In this document: positions 43,625 through 54,864 of the stretch, piece by piece
Layout of the letters: the number at the start of each line of letters is the position of its first letter
How positions within the stretch are numbered: position 1 is the first letter of the stretch
Assembly: GCA_034440635.1 (NCBI GenBank)
Contig: JAOTON010002196.1
Coordinates: 62,001 to 126,000 of the forward strand
Origin: Lepas anatifera
Lineage: Eukaryota; Arthropoda; Thecostraca; Lepadidae
Reading direction: 5' to 3'
DNA length: 64,000 bases
Translations under genes and position numbers: made by a program
The notes under the pieces: generated by a model
What the model saw: the letters and a program-made list of their open reading frames with translations, nothing else
What the model was told of the DNA's origin: nothing
Databases searched by the model: none

Positions 43625-44960
43625 ATGAGTGGTACTCTTGAAACATCACCCTTCAGATCTGGTGTGGCTCTCTCTGCACAAAGTAAGGAAATCATTCGGA
43701 ATGTGATTTCATTTTGTTCTGAGGAAAAGCAACTCCAAATGTTTTCTGGTGAAGGACACGCGACTTACTTACTGCTGCCACAAACAAAACTGCAGGAACG
43801 TGTGTTACCGATGGTAGGAATAAGTGAAAGATCGGTGCGACAATCCTGGCAAGGAGCGTACTGCCACAGATAACGTCACGCTATCAAGACATCTTCGGGT
43901 GGTCGGCAAAGTCGACAACTTCGATGTGGAGGGAATCCGCCGTACTGTACAGAACATGTACCCAAACCGCGAACATGTTGCCTTTGATACCATCCTCGGA
44001 AAAGTATCTCCAAACATATCGGTGGCGCTAAGCAGGAGCTTTTTGAGGAAAATTCTTTCAGTAACGGATTCCAGTACAGGAAAGTGAACAAGAGGAAGAT
44101 ACTAATGAAGAGACCGGATGTGACCAGTGCTAGAGTACAGTTTTTTCTAAGGAAGATGAGGAAAATTCGTTCCCAACATCCAGAGAGCCAGATAGTATAT
44201 TTCGATGAGAAGTGGTTCAATCAACACGACACGATTACTGATGCGTGACTGGATGCCTCAGAGATAAGCGGAACCAAAGATGTCATTGGGAAAGGGAAGC
44301 GTCTCATCATTGGATGCAAAGACGGCTTCATGGACGGCGCACTGCTGTATCTTTGGACCAGTGGCAAAAACAGTCTAACATAACTCAATGAACGCGACCC
44401 TGTTCGAGGAATGGCTCCAGAGACTTTTTCAACTCTTCCTTCTAACACTTACATCGTCATGGATAACGCAAGCTATTATAGTGGAGAACTAGACAAGACA
44501 TCTACATCAGCAAGTCAGAAGAAGGAGATTCAAGACTGGTTATCCCGGAAGAACGTCGACTATGAAGAAGATATGTTCAAGTCAGAGCTCTTAGAGCTCG
44601 TGAAGAAAAGTGGCCAAGAAAAGGTATACTTCGCGGACTGTGTGGCAAGAGAGCCTGGATACGAAGTGGTGCGACTACCAACTTACCGCTGTGACCTGAA
44701 CCCGATTGAGCTGACTTAGGCACAGACCTAAAATCGAAAGAGACAGCTCCACGGGAGCCGCCCAGTCTCTGAGAAGCGGGTGCAGCTCCAGAAGAAGATA
44801 CTGAAACTTGACAAGAAGATTTTTGCAGAATATAGCGACGCCATTAAGAGATTAGCAAGGGAGTGTTATTCAGAAATGGTAGCGGAAGGGGAGGCAGATG
44901 CGATTCCTGGCCCAGTAATTCTGGATACGGTGGAGTACGCAGTACCTCCCTACCCTTCAA
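43625..44960 (+). pseudogene. Tc1/mariner-IS630-like transposase, wide D-E spacing (broken)
   Basis: A DDE transposase in pieces: MSGTLETSPFRSGVALSAQS (43625), TVQNMYPNREHVAFDTI (about 43950), VNKRKILMKRPDVTSARVQF (about 44086), then IVYFDEKWFNQH (first D, about 44200), GKGKRLIIGCKDGF, YIVMDNASYYSGELD (second D, about 44450) and VVRLPTYRCDLNPIEL (E, about 44690). There are 81 residues between the second D and the E, far more than the 34 of Tc1. Stops at about 44246, 44380 and 44717 and a frameshift near 43870 inactivate it. From memory this spacing resembles the DD82E (Sailor-type) group. Confidence 0.75.
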
Positions 44961-44984
44961 ACACGTCAAAAATGGACGAAGGAA

Positions 44985-45180
44985 CACAGGAATTTCGCCG
45001 TGGGGGACGAGGTACTAGTGTTGAGCAAAGACGCACCGAGGGCGCAATGGCCTCTCGGCCGAATTGTTGAGGTGCATAGAAATAGTGATGATTTTGTTCT
45101 TAAGGTAGCGGTTAAGGTGCCGGATTCGGTGCTAGTTCGCCAATTCATAAACTTGTGCCAGTCTCCCCGAGTTCAGATTT
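44985..45180 (+). pseudogene. BEL/Pao integrase C-terminal domain (DUF5641-like) fragment
   Basis: FAVGDEVLVLSKDAPRAQWP, then LGRIVEVHRNSDDFVLKVAV, reproduces the GD-V-LV...P-R-x-WP-x-GRI pattern of the domain closing BEL/Pao polyproteins. It is fused directly after the transposase remnant, so one element inserted into or next to the other. No LTR could be delimited. Confidence 0.8.
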
Positions 45181-46084
45181 AGAGTAAGAGAGGTGTGGGA
45201 CATTAGTTCTGCATAATGTCTCGTGTCGGGGCCACTCGGCAGTCTCCCAAGTGTAAAAGGTAGCTGGCATTCCCTGTTCGTAAGCTGGCATTGCAGCTGT
45301 GTGGATGAGCGATGGCTCGCTCAATCCGCAATTCATGATAACCTCGAGTTCGGATTTAATATGTGAGTTATCAGTAAGCAAGCCTTCAGCCGTTTCTTAC
45401 TCCGGCGCTTGTCCGAAGTCAGAGGGCTCCGTGATGAGGCACGGTGTCTCCTTTGATGTGCATGCGATCTGCAGATGCGGGCTGACATTGCAGACCGGTA
45501 GGTAACGCCGATATGGTGCCTTCTGGATTAACGCCGGAGGTTTCAGTGAGAGGGTCGCACTGTGGTCGGAAACGCTGTCGTGGGTGGCCACGGGGCCGTT
45601 TTTCGGATTTTGGAATTGAGGGGTTTTATGGCTGCCGATGTGGAGAAAATTGTTCAGAGCGTTCTGAATGACCACTATTATCAAGTTAATTTGGTTGAAA
45701 GATGCACTTATTACTCATCAAAGTAAGGCGATGATGAAATTCAGAAGTAAGCCACTCGACGCGTCTGCTACATCCGATTTTTTAATTTTGAATAATAAAC
45801 GTCAAAACTGAGTCAGACTAGAAATAATTGATATCAAAATGTTCCTCATAGTGTCAGCTTTAAGATGATTAGCGTTATGTGTATATTTGAATTTTAATAA
45901 AGGTATATAATCTGCGTTTTAATTACCCCTTTCACAAATCCACCTTACAAACTAGTTGCTGACTTTGAATAGACCAACAAAAAAAGTTACGTTTCTGCCA
46001 ATTAGCTTTTTGGTGGAAACATAGGTCAAGTAATTCTCCGTCATGGCCCGAAGAGAGCTAAGTGCGCAAATGTGCGCAAAATTG
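45181..46084. other. No gene recognised
   Basis: It may include the 3' flank or LTR of the BEL/Pao fragment, but no repeated LTR partner is visible. A/T-rich from 45680. Confidence 0.3.
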
Positions 46085-46205
46085 TCCACAGTGTAAATTG
46101 TACCGGGCCGCCCGCCGCCCGGAGCCGTCCGCCCGCCCGCCACCCGGCGCCTCCGCGGCTCGCCACGGCCCGCCGGTCGCCCGCGAGGTGCGGGGGACGC
46201 CTATC
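46085..46205. other. Short CpG- and GCC-rich patch
   Basis: A run of CCGCCCG and CCGGCGCC phrases, sharply GC-richer than the flanks. It resembles the GC-rich 3' UTR near 41450-41660 in composition and in GCGCCTATCAG/ACGCCTATCAGG, so it may be another retroposon piece. Confidence 0.35.
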
Positions 46206-46959
46206 AGGTGCTTCTCATGTCCTATTGCTCGCCTTTATGCACATTATCTTCATTGTAAGCTCATAGGTTTTCTTGACTCTACCCAGAATCACCCTTGGTC
46301 AAGGTCACCCATGCATAAGCCATGCTCATATTGCACATGATTCGACATGCTATGATGAGAAGGATACACTGATAACTACTATCTTGATCTTCCTGCCGTC
46401 TGAATATATGAAATGAAAGAAACTCATATTATCGTGCGAACATTCAACGTGACCTTTTGTGACTTCTGGGAATATCAATTTTAACGAGAGTAGCAAATGG
46501 TAAGCAGCTCACAAACTCGTTTCACTCAGGGGTTCTGAATGGCAATATGTATTTTGTTTTTAGCCAGATTAGACGATTAGTCTGTGAAGAGGCAGGGTAT
46601 GCCCTTTTGCATCCGGAGCCAGCACACCTGACCAGGTCATTAGGGGTCGAGTTAAATCAATTCATTTGCTTAACACGCGCACTAGAGGGGGACCTCGGAG
46701 GCTCCCTCACCTGTTTCCGAGGTGGCGTAAGAACAGCTCGTAGGGCCGAAAAACGATATTTGGCTACATTCGAGAGACTTTAACGGCGCATCGATTGGTG
46801 AAGATATCTAAAAAATCGGACGAAAATTTTGTGACGTATTGGCTTTCAAAGTCAGACCTGCATTTTTAGATTGCCACAATCGCGCGGTAGGACCAGTTTG
46901 CTTGCATTGGATACCCAGTGGTGACGTCATAACGTCATTTAACCGGGATAATATGCCAA
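46206..46959. other. No gene recognised
   Basis: 46620-46760 contains a short open plus-strand stretch without recognisable similarity. Otherwise nothing supported. Confidence 0.3.
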
Positions 46960-47410
46960 GGTCACCTCACAGGAAGGTATAGGTTAAGGTCTAAGGTCAC
47001 AGGTCAAGGTCATATCAAAATTTTCAAGGTCATTGACCCCAGCGCTTCCGGTCAAATAGCGTTACCCGGTCGGAGGTGTATTATTCTATGAAGTCATAGT
47101 TTTGGCCCGGGTGGCCCGGTGGGGAGGGGGGGGGGCCCGGCCCCCCCCCCAAAAAAGCGGGGGGGGGGGGGCCCCCCCGGGGTGGGGTCCCCCCCCCGCG
47201 CCCCCCCCCCGCCCAAAATTTTCCCCACGGGCCGGGGGGCCGGGGAAAGGGAGGGGGGGAGGGGGGCGGGGGGGGGGGGGCCCCCCTCTTTTTGGGGGGT
47301 AAAAAAAAATTTTCTTAAAAAAAAACCCCAAAAAAAAAAGACCTTTGCGGGGGGGGGGGGGGGGGGGGGGCCACACCACCAACCCCAATAAAAACAAAAC
47401 AACACCCCCC

Positions 47411-47450
<40 letters not shown>

Positions 47451-47830
47451 TACCTGAATATAAGGATCAAGGTCAAAGGTCAAGGTTAAAGGTCATTTGT
47501 AAATGTCAATCCTCATTTGCCACCAAACACTGGCAAAAGTGTTAGTCAAAGTGTACATTATCGGCACATCATCATATTGTGACCTCATAGGTCAATGACC
47601 TTGGATGACCTTGACCCCAAAATTGTAGCAAAGCTTTTTGCGTCCTTCCCTCTATGACCCTGGTCTGCCTTTAGCTTATTCCCGTCATTTTCCCGCTTAA
47701 TAACGGTATTTCCCAATAGGTCCCCAGCATGGCCAATATTTGACGTTTATGACATCGTTTGACCTTGAAGATATTGACCTAGGTCAATGAAAATTGGTCA
47801 TAATGTAGATCATTATAGCCCCCACCCACC
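46960..47830. repeat. AGGTCA-rich interspersed repeat R2, second copy (interrupted)
   Basis: Homologous in order to 10990-11830. Its left part stops at ATAGTTTTGG (47101) and its right part resumes near 47455 with AAGGATCAAGGTCAAAGG. Between them lies the homopolymer patch. TCAAGGTCA occurs several times. Confidence 0.75.
47103..47450. other. Homopolymer-rich patch, probable assembly artefact
   Basis: The sequence is made almost only of long G, C and A runs (for example 22 G near 47350 and about 40 A near 47411) with occasional short transitions. It replaces a stretch that in the sister repeat is ordinary sequence of a few tens of bases. This is how low-quality reads look when forced into a consensus. 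Confidence 0.6.
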
Positions 47831-50097
47831 CTCCATACAGAGTTTCTCTGTGTCTTTTAGTTTCCGAGATCTTAGAGGGGGCCTACCACGCCCCCCTACA
47901 GTGCGCGTGTCAGGCCCCTCTCCAGTGCGGGTGTTAGTTGAATCAACTTAAGTATACATCTCCCATTGCAATTGATATAGCATGATCTACTGAAAATTTG
48001 GGGTGCATCGGTTTGGCCGTTTCAGCGCTGTAGCAAAATGAACATGAACAAAAACCTCGGTGGCCATCCGTGAGGCCGTTTCCGACCACTGTGGGTCGGT
48101 GTGGCTTGGCGGACCCGATTTAGTAGTAAAAGCTAGTGTAGTGGGCTTGAGTGACTTGCTGCGTAGTTGTCGTCGCCGGACGATCAATAGTTACTTGGCC
48201 GCTTGCTAGAGCGTAATTTCACCGACGTCAATCTTCAGGAGATGCTTCTGTGGGTAAGTTGTTGGTGATCGTATTCGGTTCCTGGAGTGTGTATTTGAAG
48301 GGGGCATGATGATGCTGTTGGATTTCATTGCCGCGAGGTCATTGTGCTGACCTGGTGAGCATTAGAGTCCAGTTTGTCGCTGAGCGCCTGACTTTGGGCT
48401 CGACCGTTTCGGAACGGTCAATGGAAGGGGGAGGGGGAGTGTAGAAGGTGTTCAGTGCCCTTTCCGGCCAGCCACCCAAGGGAGGGGCGGCGGATGTCTG
48501 TGGGGAGCGCTTAGGGTGCCAGGGGAAGCGCCCCTGAGCACCGGCTGAGGCCGACGATGATGGCAAGTGTTACGGGGCCGATTATCTGTCGCTGACGGGC
48601 CGCCCGTGTTCGTGCGACCCACGAGCTCCGGAGTAGGTAGTGGTTTGGTGTTGGGTGTTGTGAGGTGCGGTTTGAGGGAAAGACAAAGGTAAGCAGAGGA
48701 GTTATAAACGTGGTGACGGGAGATCCGGAGAAGTGATGAGATTTGGCAGCATGAAGTCCTGGCTCTGGAAGTAGCAGTGAAGGTGACCTTGAGCCGTGAG
48801 ACGTTACTTCGTAGCGTTATTTGATTGGCCAGTTTGCGGAGCGATTAGGTTCGTGGGTCATGCGACACGAAGCAGTTCTGTTTTTTCGGTGTGGGGCAAG
48901 ACGAATTTCAGAAGAGCCCACATCAATAAATTGTTGAGTAAAAATGACGACTGGCCAGATTATTTCATATTTGTAAAGGGTAATTAGCTTATTGATTATT
49001 AGTTAGAGTGCAAAATGTTTGGTGGAGGAGCATGGAGCTCAGGCGGCAGCCATTCTGGATTGAAATTTGTTTAGATCAACCACTTGTTTATTTCGGATAC
49101 ATAGTAAGTTGGAAAATAGGTGAAATGGATCAAAGGTACGTGACATGGATGAAAACTGTTCCGATAATAACATTGGTGATTGTATTATTGTATATTCGGC
49201 AATGTAGGACCACATATTTAGTTTTTAACGTGATTGTTTAAATTTCATAGTTCCGCCGGACCCGCGCCATTGTGGGTTTCCATTGATTGTTTAGGTACTC
49301 GGGCCGCCGTAGGCTGAGGTGGCGGCTCGCATAAGGCGGACGTCGACGAGGAGGTTCTGGACATCGCCTAGCGCCGGAATTAAGCTGGTATGGCCAGGTT
49401 TTAGCACCTAAACGTGATGAAAGTTTTGCTCGAGCTGTTGACGTCGCAGGTGTTGAAGCAGTTGACGTAGGATGTGTTGAAGCAGCTGACGTAAAGGTGT
49501 TGAAGCGGATGATGTAAATTGGGGTCGAGAACAAGTGTGTGGTTGTGTGGACTTAAGGGGTTGGGGGTTTTTGCATGGTTTTTACGAGGGTCTCCATCAG
49601 AGTCTGGGGGAGGGGTGATGAGCGCCTAACGCAGGGACCCTCGGCAGAACGGTATTTGCTACAAGCCTGGTGATGCTACGAGGGCAGGTGGCGTGAAGAG
49701 GGAAGTGCAGGGAAGTAGCAATACAGCAGCACCAGTGACAGCCTCCGAGTTTTCGGCGATGGTCCAGGGAGGGCAGCAACTGGTCCGAGGCGGGACCAGC
49801 CATAGCCACTACATGACCTATGGGGAATAGCCGAGATCCTGGCATTTCCTTCTTTCAGTTCGCCAAAAATTCAAGCGTGAGAAAGGAGTGGATTCGCCGT
49901 TGCTGAAGACAAGACTCAAATAAATTTCTAAATGCTGTTATATGAGAGAAAAATTTCGAAAGGTCTGATTACAACCAAACATGCTTGCTTAAGTCAATGG
50001 GCATCAACTGTAGGATGTTTCTGAAAGACTGCTGTTCCCTCACTGAACCTACCACTAAGGTGAGAATACATGCCGGCTTGGTAAAAGCTTGTGCTTA
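47831..50097. other. No gene recognised; short tandem repeat at 49430-49510
   Basis: No coding similarity on either strand. At 49430-49510 a unit like TGTTGAAGCAGTTGACGTA repeats about three to four times. The GC content rises at 48350-48620. Confidence 0.4.
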
Positions 50098-50105
50098 CCT
50101 GAAAT

Positions 50106-50487
50106 CAGTGGCGGATCTAGCCGGTTGGTTTGGGAGAGGCAAACCAAAGTCGAAAAGCAAAAAAAAAACGTCGCGCAGTGAAAATTGCGTTACAATATGC
50201 CTTTTCGGTAGGATTTTGGGAACTGGAGATGAAAAGCAAAAAAACCGCCACGGGGTGAAAAATATGCACTCAAGATACTTTTTTCCTATCCAAGCCCCAA
50301 TCTTTACACTGAACTTCACTAATTCTGTTTGAAGTTGAGAGTTGAAGCACCAAAATGTTGCTTACAAGCTAAAAAGGAGTCGGGGAAAAAGGAGGTCGAT
50401 CGCCTGGGGGGGGCAAAAACATAGTTTTGCCCCGAGCTTTTCCGTTTGGGGGGGCAATTGTCTTTTGCCCCCCTGGATCCGCCACTG
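50106..50487. mobile_element. hAT-type MITE with 8-bp target duplication
   Basis: Termini CAGTGGCGGATCTAGCCGG and TGGATCCGCCACTG; flanks CCTGAAAT at 50098-50105 and 50488-50495. It is the reverse-orientation counterpart of 21074-21454 and nearly identical in length (382 against 381 bp). Confidence 0.9.
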
Positions 50488-50495
50488 CCTGAAAT

Positions 50496-52662
50496 TAGTA
50501 CGCTGCAATAATATTTATATTAAATACTTATCATCACTGGGATCGTAAAACAAATTATAATAGGGATATAAGTTTTTCCCATCGTTCAAACACAATCAAT
50601 TATCAGTCCAGCAGCTGTTTTGTTTGTTATATTTGGTCACGTCGCGTCGTTGGCATAGATACACAAGTTCCAAGGAGGTACCCCGTTTATGAAGACAACT
50701 TAAAAAATAAAGATGAGAATTTCTGACATCAGCGCCCGCACGTGCAGGCATCAACAGTGCGCACTGCGTTGGCAGTGTAAAACTTAGCTAGTCCCATTAT
50801 ATTGAGTTTAAATGTCGTCAGGGAGTCAAAGCATCCGCCTATGTCAGAAGTACTCGACAAGGAGGATGGAAACGCAGACAGGAAGTGCATACGTTGCTCA
50901 AGGCTAAAGACCTAGTAGAAGCAAGCTGTTAGGTGTCTGAGAGGTAAATATGCACTGAAATTACGTATGGTAAGTATCATTTTGATATGTTTCGGTCCTG
51001 CACTTGGTACTAACAGAATATTACTCTGAGCAGAGTAATATTCTGTGCGTATATAAAGAAGGGCTTTTGAATACGAGCTACGAGAAGTACTAGTAAACGT
51101 CTGTAAAATTTTAGCGCATGTATTTGTTCATTTCAATAAGACAATCACCGGCGGCTCCAGAGTGCTTGGGTGCGTCAACTGGGCTGATATTCTGAAAAAA
51201 ACAACCGCTGGCAGTAAACATTTTCTCGGGTGGAAAGTGTTGATAATTAGGTGGGTACAGTAGGGCATGGGATACACACAGGGGCGTCACCACGGAGTTA
51301 TTATGGCGAAATGGACACCAGACTGGCAATGAGGAGAGCGGTTAATGTTTAGGTAGACCCAATATATTTCCAATACGCATTTGGAAATATGTTGGGTGTC
51401 TGAAAATAGTACCGATGCTCTTTACTACCACTAGACTTGTAAACATTTACCTAAGTGCACGCAGGTAAGAGGGAGAAAACACAAACTACATTTCGAGTCC
51501 CCACGTCATCACTCACTGCCGACACCCGTGGCCGCGCATCATTGTTTTCCTGCTAAAATTGCAGCCACAAAAATCCGCCGCGAAACGTCAGCAAACAGAG
51601 CCCCGGCCGGTGCGTGCCCATCGGTACAGCATCATTGCAGGCGAGACACTGCGGCACAGCATAGTGACAGGCGATGCGTGCTGCTTAATGGGAAGGTGGC
51701 ACATTAGGGTGTCCCAAATTAACAAAGTTTAAAGTTGTGTTTACCTTTTCCGTTGAGTGTGACCTGAAACGGAATTGTGCAAAAAATCAGCCATTTAAAT
51801 TAATATTTACCAGCGCAATCGGAGTTTACCTAGCTCCCGATGGAACGCAACGCTGAACACGAACTATCGGTATTTTCGTATGGCAGGTAGGTGTTTTATT
51901 TGTTTCTTTTTGGTATGTTTTGTAAGAATTATCTTTATCTATTGTTTTCATGATCACTTATTTCACTACACTTCGTTTCGTTTATAGATCCATATTGTTT
52001 ATAAGGTACGCAACCTTATCCAATAATGGTCGTTTTCTTTAGGTCAGACAAAATACTGTTTTATAAAATTATTTGATCCTCAGACTAGAAAGACACAGTG
52101 TCAGACACAACGTTCATATGGAACAAAGTCATTGCTACATAAACCTTTAGTCCTTGGTAGGTGTACGCCAGAACTGATTTCGGAAACGCGGGTTGTTTGA
52201 CTTGCGTGGTGCTGTTGGCGTGGTGGATGAATACATCCCCAACAAAATCTGGGCATACTTTTACCTCCCAGCTGTCGACCTTTCCCGGACTATTTTAGTA
52301 GCAGGTTTTGGTGCTTACTCAACTCAACACAGTACTACTCAGTGAAAATTAGCCCTGGATGAAAAGCCCGTTTTGAACGTTTTTATTTTGCTTATCGACT
52401 TTCACTTACCCACATTACCGTTAGTTACAGTAGCTATACCGCGTCGTTTTTAGACGCTTCCCACCTGCCGGCTAAATCCGCCACGTTGTCGGCTCTCCTC
52501 ATCTTAGTTAGGCAGCCGATATAGTCATTTATCGCTAATCTTCTCCGCGTTGTCGATGCCTCCAGCCTATCGAACCTGGGCCGTCCCTGGCGGGACTCAG
52601 CCAGATGCGTACCGAGGCTCAACATGGGATGGGACTGCTGCCAACTATCCGTAGATCTCCAT
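50496..52662. other. No gene recognised; TE-terminus-like motifs
   Basis: CAGGGGCGTCACCACGGAG at about 51281 matches the motif near 10228. TTAATGGGAAGGTGGCACATT at about 51689 resembles the TTAA MITE terminus. CTCTGAGCAGAGTAATATTC near 51025 is part of a short inverted repeat (GAATATTACTCTG / CAGAGTAATATTC). Nothing coding is supported. Confidence 0.4.
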
Positions 52663-52666
52663 TTAA

Positions 52667-53114
52667 AGGGAAGGTGGCACAATTCATAACGTGATTTTAA
52701 CTGAGATAGCCAAATTGTAAAGCAGGTCGGAAAACCCGGTACTCAATATATCATTTGTCTAGGAACTCTAGATTTCCGTAGAAAAAAGATAAAACTTACC
52801 TGCAATGTACCCCTCATGTACCCCTAGCAGCAGGCCACAGTTGTCATGGCTGTTGGTGTGACGACATATGCTGACGTCACGATGAGCATCAGCCAATTGA
52901 AGCCCTTGAAGCGTTTCAAGTATGGTAGTGGTTGCCAGATCATGACGTCATCCACAGGCAGATATTTATTTCTTTTCTTAGGAATATTTTAAAAATCAAA
53001 ATATTGCACTTATTGTACATTTTCAGAGAAATCATGAATGGTTTCATTATTTTCGGCTAAAATTACGCCTAATTACACTAAATCCCAAGATTCGACCAAT
53101 GTGCCACATTCACT
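52667..53114. mobile_element. TTAA-type MITE (inverted orientation)
   Basis: 448 bp, from TTAA at 52663-52666 (AGGGAAGGTGGCAC) to TTAA at 53115-53118 (GTGCCACATTCACT). It runs in the opposite orientation to the 8257 copy. Confidence 0.9.
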
Positions 53115-53118
53115 TTAA

Positions 53119-53568
53119 AGGGAATGTGGCACCTTGGTCGAATCCTGGAATTTAGTGTAATTACGGGTACTTTTAGCCGAAAATCATGGAATAGTCCAAG
53201 ATTTCTCTGAAAAATGTACCTACAATAAACTCAATATTTTGATTTTATAAATGCGCCTCTAGGGAAAAAATTATTTGCCTGTGGATGATGTCATGATCTA
53301 GCAACCACTACCATATTCCATAGGCTTCAAGAGTTTCGATTGGTTGATACTCACCGTGACGTCAGCATATGTCGTCGCACCAACAGCCTGACAACTGTGG
53401 CCTGCTGCTTGAGGTACATGAGGGGTACATTTCAGGTAGGTTTTTAGCTTTTCTCTGTGGAAATTTTGAGTTTCAAGACAAATGATATACAGAGTACCGG
53501 GTTTTCCAGCATGCTTTACAACTTGACTATCTCAGTTAAAATCACGTTATAAAGGTGCCACATTCCCT
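53119..53568. mobile_element. TTAA-type MITE (direct orientation)
   Basis: 450 bp, from the shared TTAA at 53115-53118 to TTAA at 53569-53572, in the same orientation as the 8257 copy. Terminal repeats AGGGAATGTGGCACCTT and GGTGCCACATTCCCT. Confidence 0.9.
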
Positions 53569-53572
53569 TTAA

Positions 53573-54094
53573 CGCAGAAGTAGAAAAAAGCAATTTGCGT
53601 AAAAAAAGATATCAAGGACATATTATTTGTCTTAATTGAGTTTCATGAAGCTAGAGATTTTGCCTGGAATCGGCGACAAACTACTTACTTCAGACATGAT
53701 CATACAACTTTTTTATCCCATCTACCCCTCACATCGTAGCCGATATATCTTACAAAATAGCAGTTGCTCCTTATAAATAACTATTTTTTCCAATCCATGA
53801 AATTTGAATATATCCCATTCTTAATCAAATATGTTGCCTTACGTGCCCTAAAACTCCACTATGGTTGCCTTACCCAGAAGGGTAGGTGTGCTCTAAACTG
53901 TCACTGCCGTGAAGCATAAGAACAGGCAGTCACTTAGTACAAACTTATGGTAATTTATAAACTGTTTATCTTTGTGTCATCTGTTTTAGCGGGCTTCCTC
54001 TTTCACAAGTAGGGACCCTTGAGCTCTGTCCCCCGCCAGCCTATTCCACCGTTATCATCAGATAGCGTCGTCTACCTAACTCCTCCGAAGTAAA
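53573..54094. other. No gene recognised; 5' flank of the P-type transposase
   Basis: A/T-rich. A THAP domain would be expected upstream of 54095 but was not found here. Confidence 0.3.
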
Positions 54095-54553
54095 TTGCTC
54101 GACTTCAGGCTAAAGTCAAGCGCCTGAAACAGCAGGCTGAAAAGCGCTGCGCCCAGTGGCGGCGGAAGAAGCAAATATTACAGCGCCGACACAAACAGTA
54201 CGAGAAAAAGGCAAAAGGTCTCAACGCTTTGTTAACTAATGGGGTACTAACTGCGGATCAGATTCAGCATGCCACAAGAGGTCGCCGCGTACAGTGGACG
54301 GCGAAAGCCGTGTCACAGGCACACGGGTTGCGATGCATCTAAAAAAGAACTCACAATTACGTCAACAAAATGTTGACGCTTCCATTACCATCCACTAGAA
54401 CCATGTCCCGCAGGACCCGCTCGTTCCACACCTCACCGGGAGTGATGGAGCCCGCCATTGCCGTGTTGGAGTCGGTCACACCATCCTTGTTGCCACTCAG
54501 TCGCCTCTGCGTCAACTCTTTCGACGAGATGTCCATTGACAGCCATTTTTGAT
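54095..54553 (+). pseudogene. P-element (THAP-type) transposase, N-terminal and early catalytic part
   Basis: In one frame with a single stop near 54340: IARLQAKVKRLKQQAEKR (a leucine-rich coiled coil as in P and THAP9 proteins), RRVQWTAKAVSQAHGLR, LTLPLPSTRTMSRRTRSF, SPGVMEPAIAVLESV and LSRLCVNSFDEMSID (about 54500). In P transposases the aspartate of the F-DEM phrase is one of the catalytic acids. The frame stops right after. The C-terminal part is found 4 kb downstream at 58447-58917, with a mariner element and a Penelope-like element between. Confidence 0.75.
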
Positions 54554-54860
54554 ATCATGGCACTACAGGTCAGGTGCTTACCGCATCAAAACACCAAGTC
54601 AGTAGGAAAAAAATAAAACGAAACTTTAGGATGGAGAAAACCGGATGGCGTAAATACCAGGTCCACTTCGGATGTTTTGAGACTGCCCTCGTAGAAGCAA
54701 TATTAACAGTGTTAGATAACTGTCGTTCCAATATGTCCTTACCACATATTGCAGGTGCCTAATTTCGTTTTTTTACGTTAAGATACGGCTAGGGCATCAC
54801 CCTGAACACGGCAAGTCGCACGCGGCTTGTCACAGTGACCAGTGTACACTGTACGGCATG
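54554..54860. other. Unassigned sequence between P-type fragment and mariner
   Basis: A short open plus-strand stretch (54574-54762) reads KIKRNFRMEKTGWRKYQVHF. It might be decayed P-type transposase, but I cannot show it. Confidence 0.25.
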
Positions 54861-54864
54861 CAGT

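Noticed and set aside
47086..47545. Overlapping Gly/Pro/Lys-rich frames on both strands
   Set aside because: They are translations of homopolymer runs, probably an assembly artefact.
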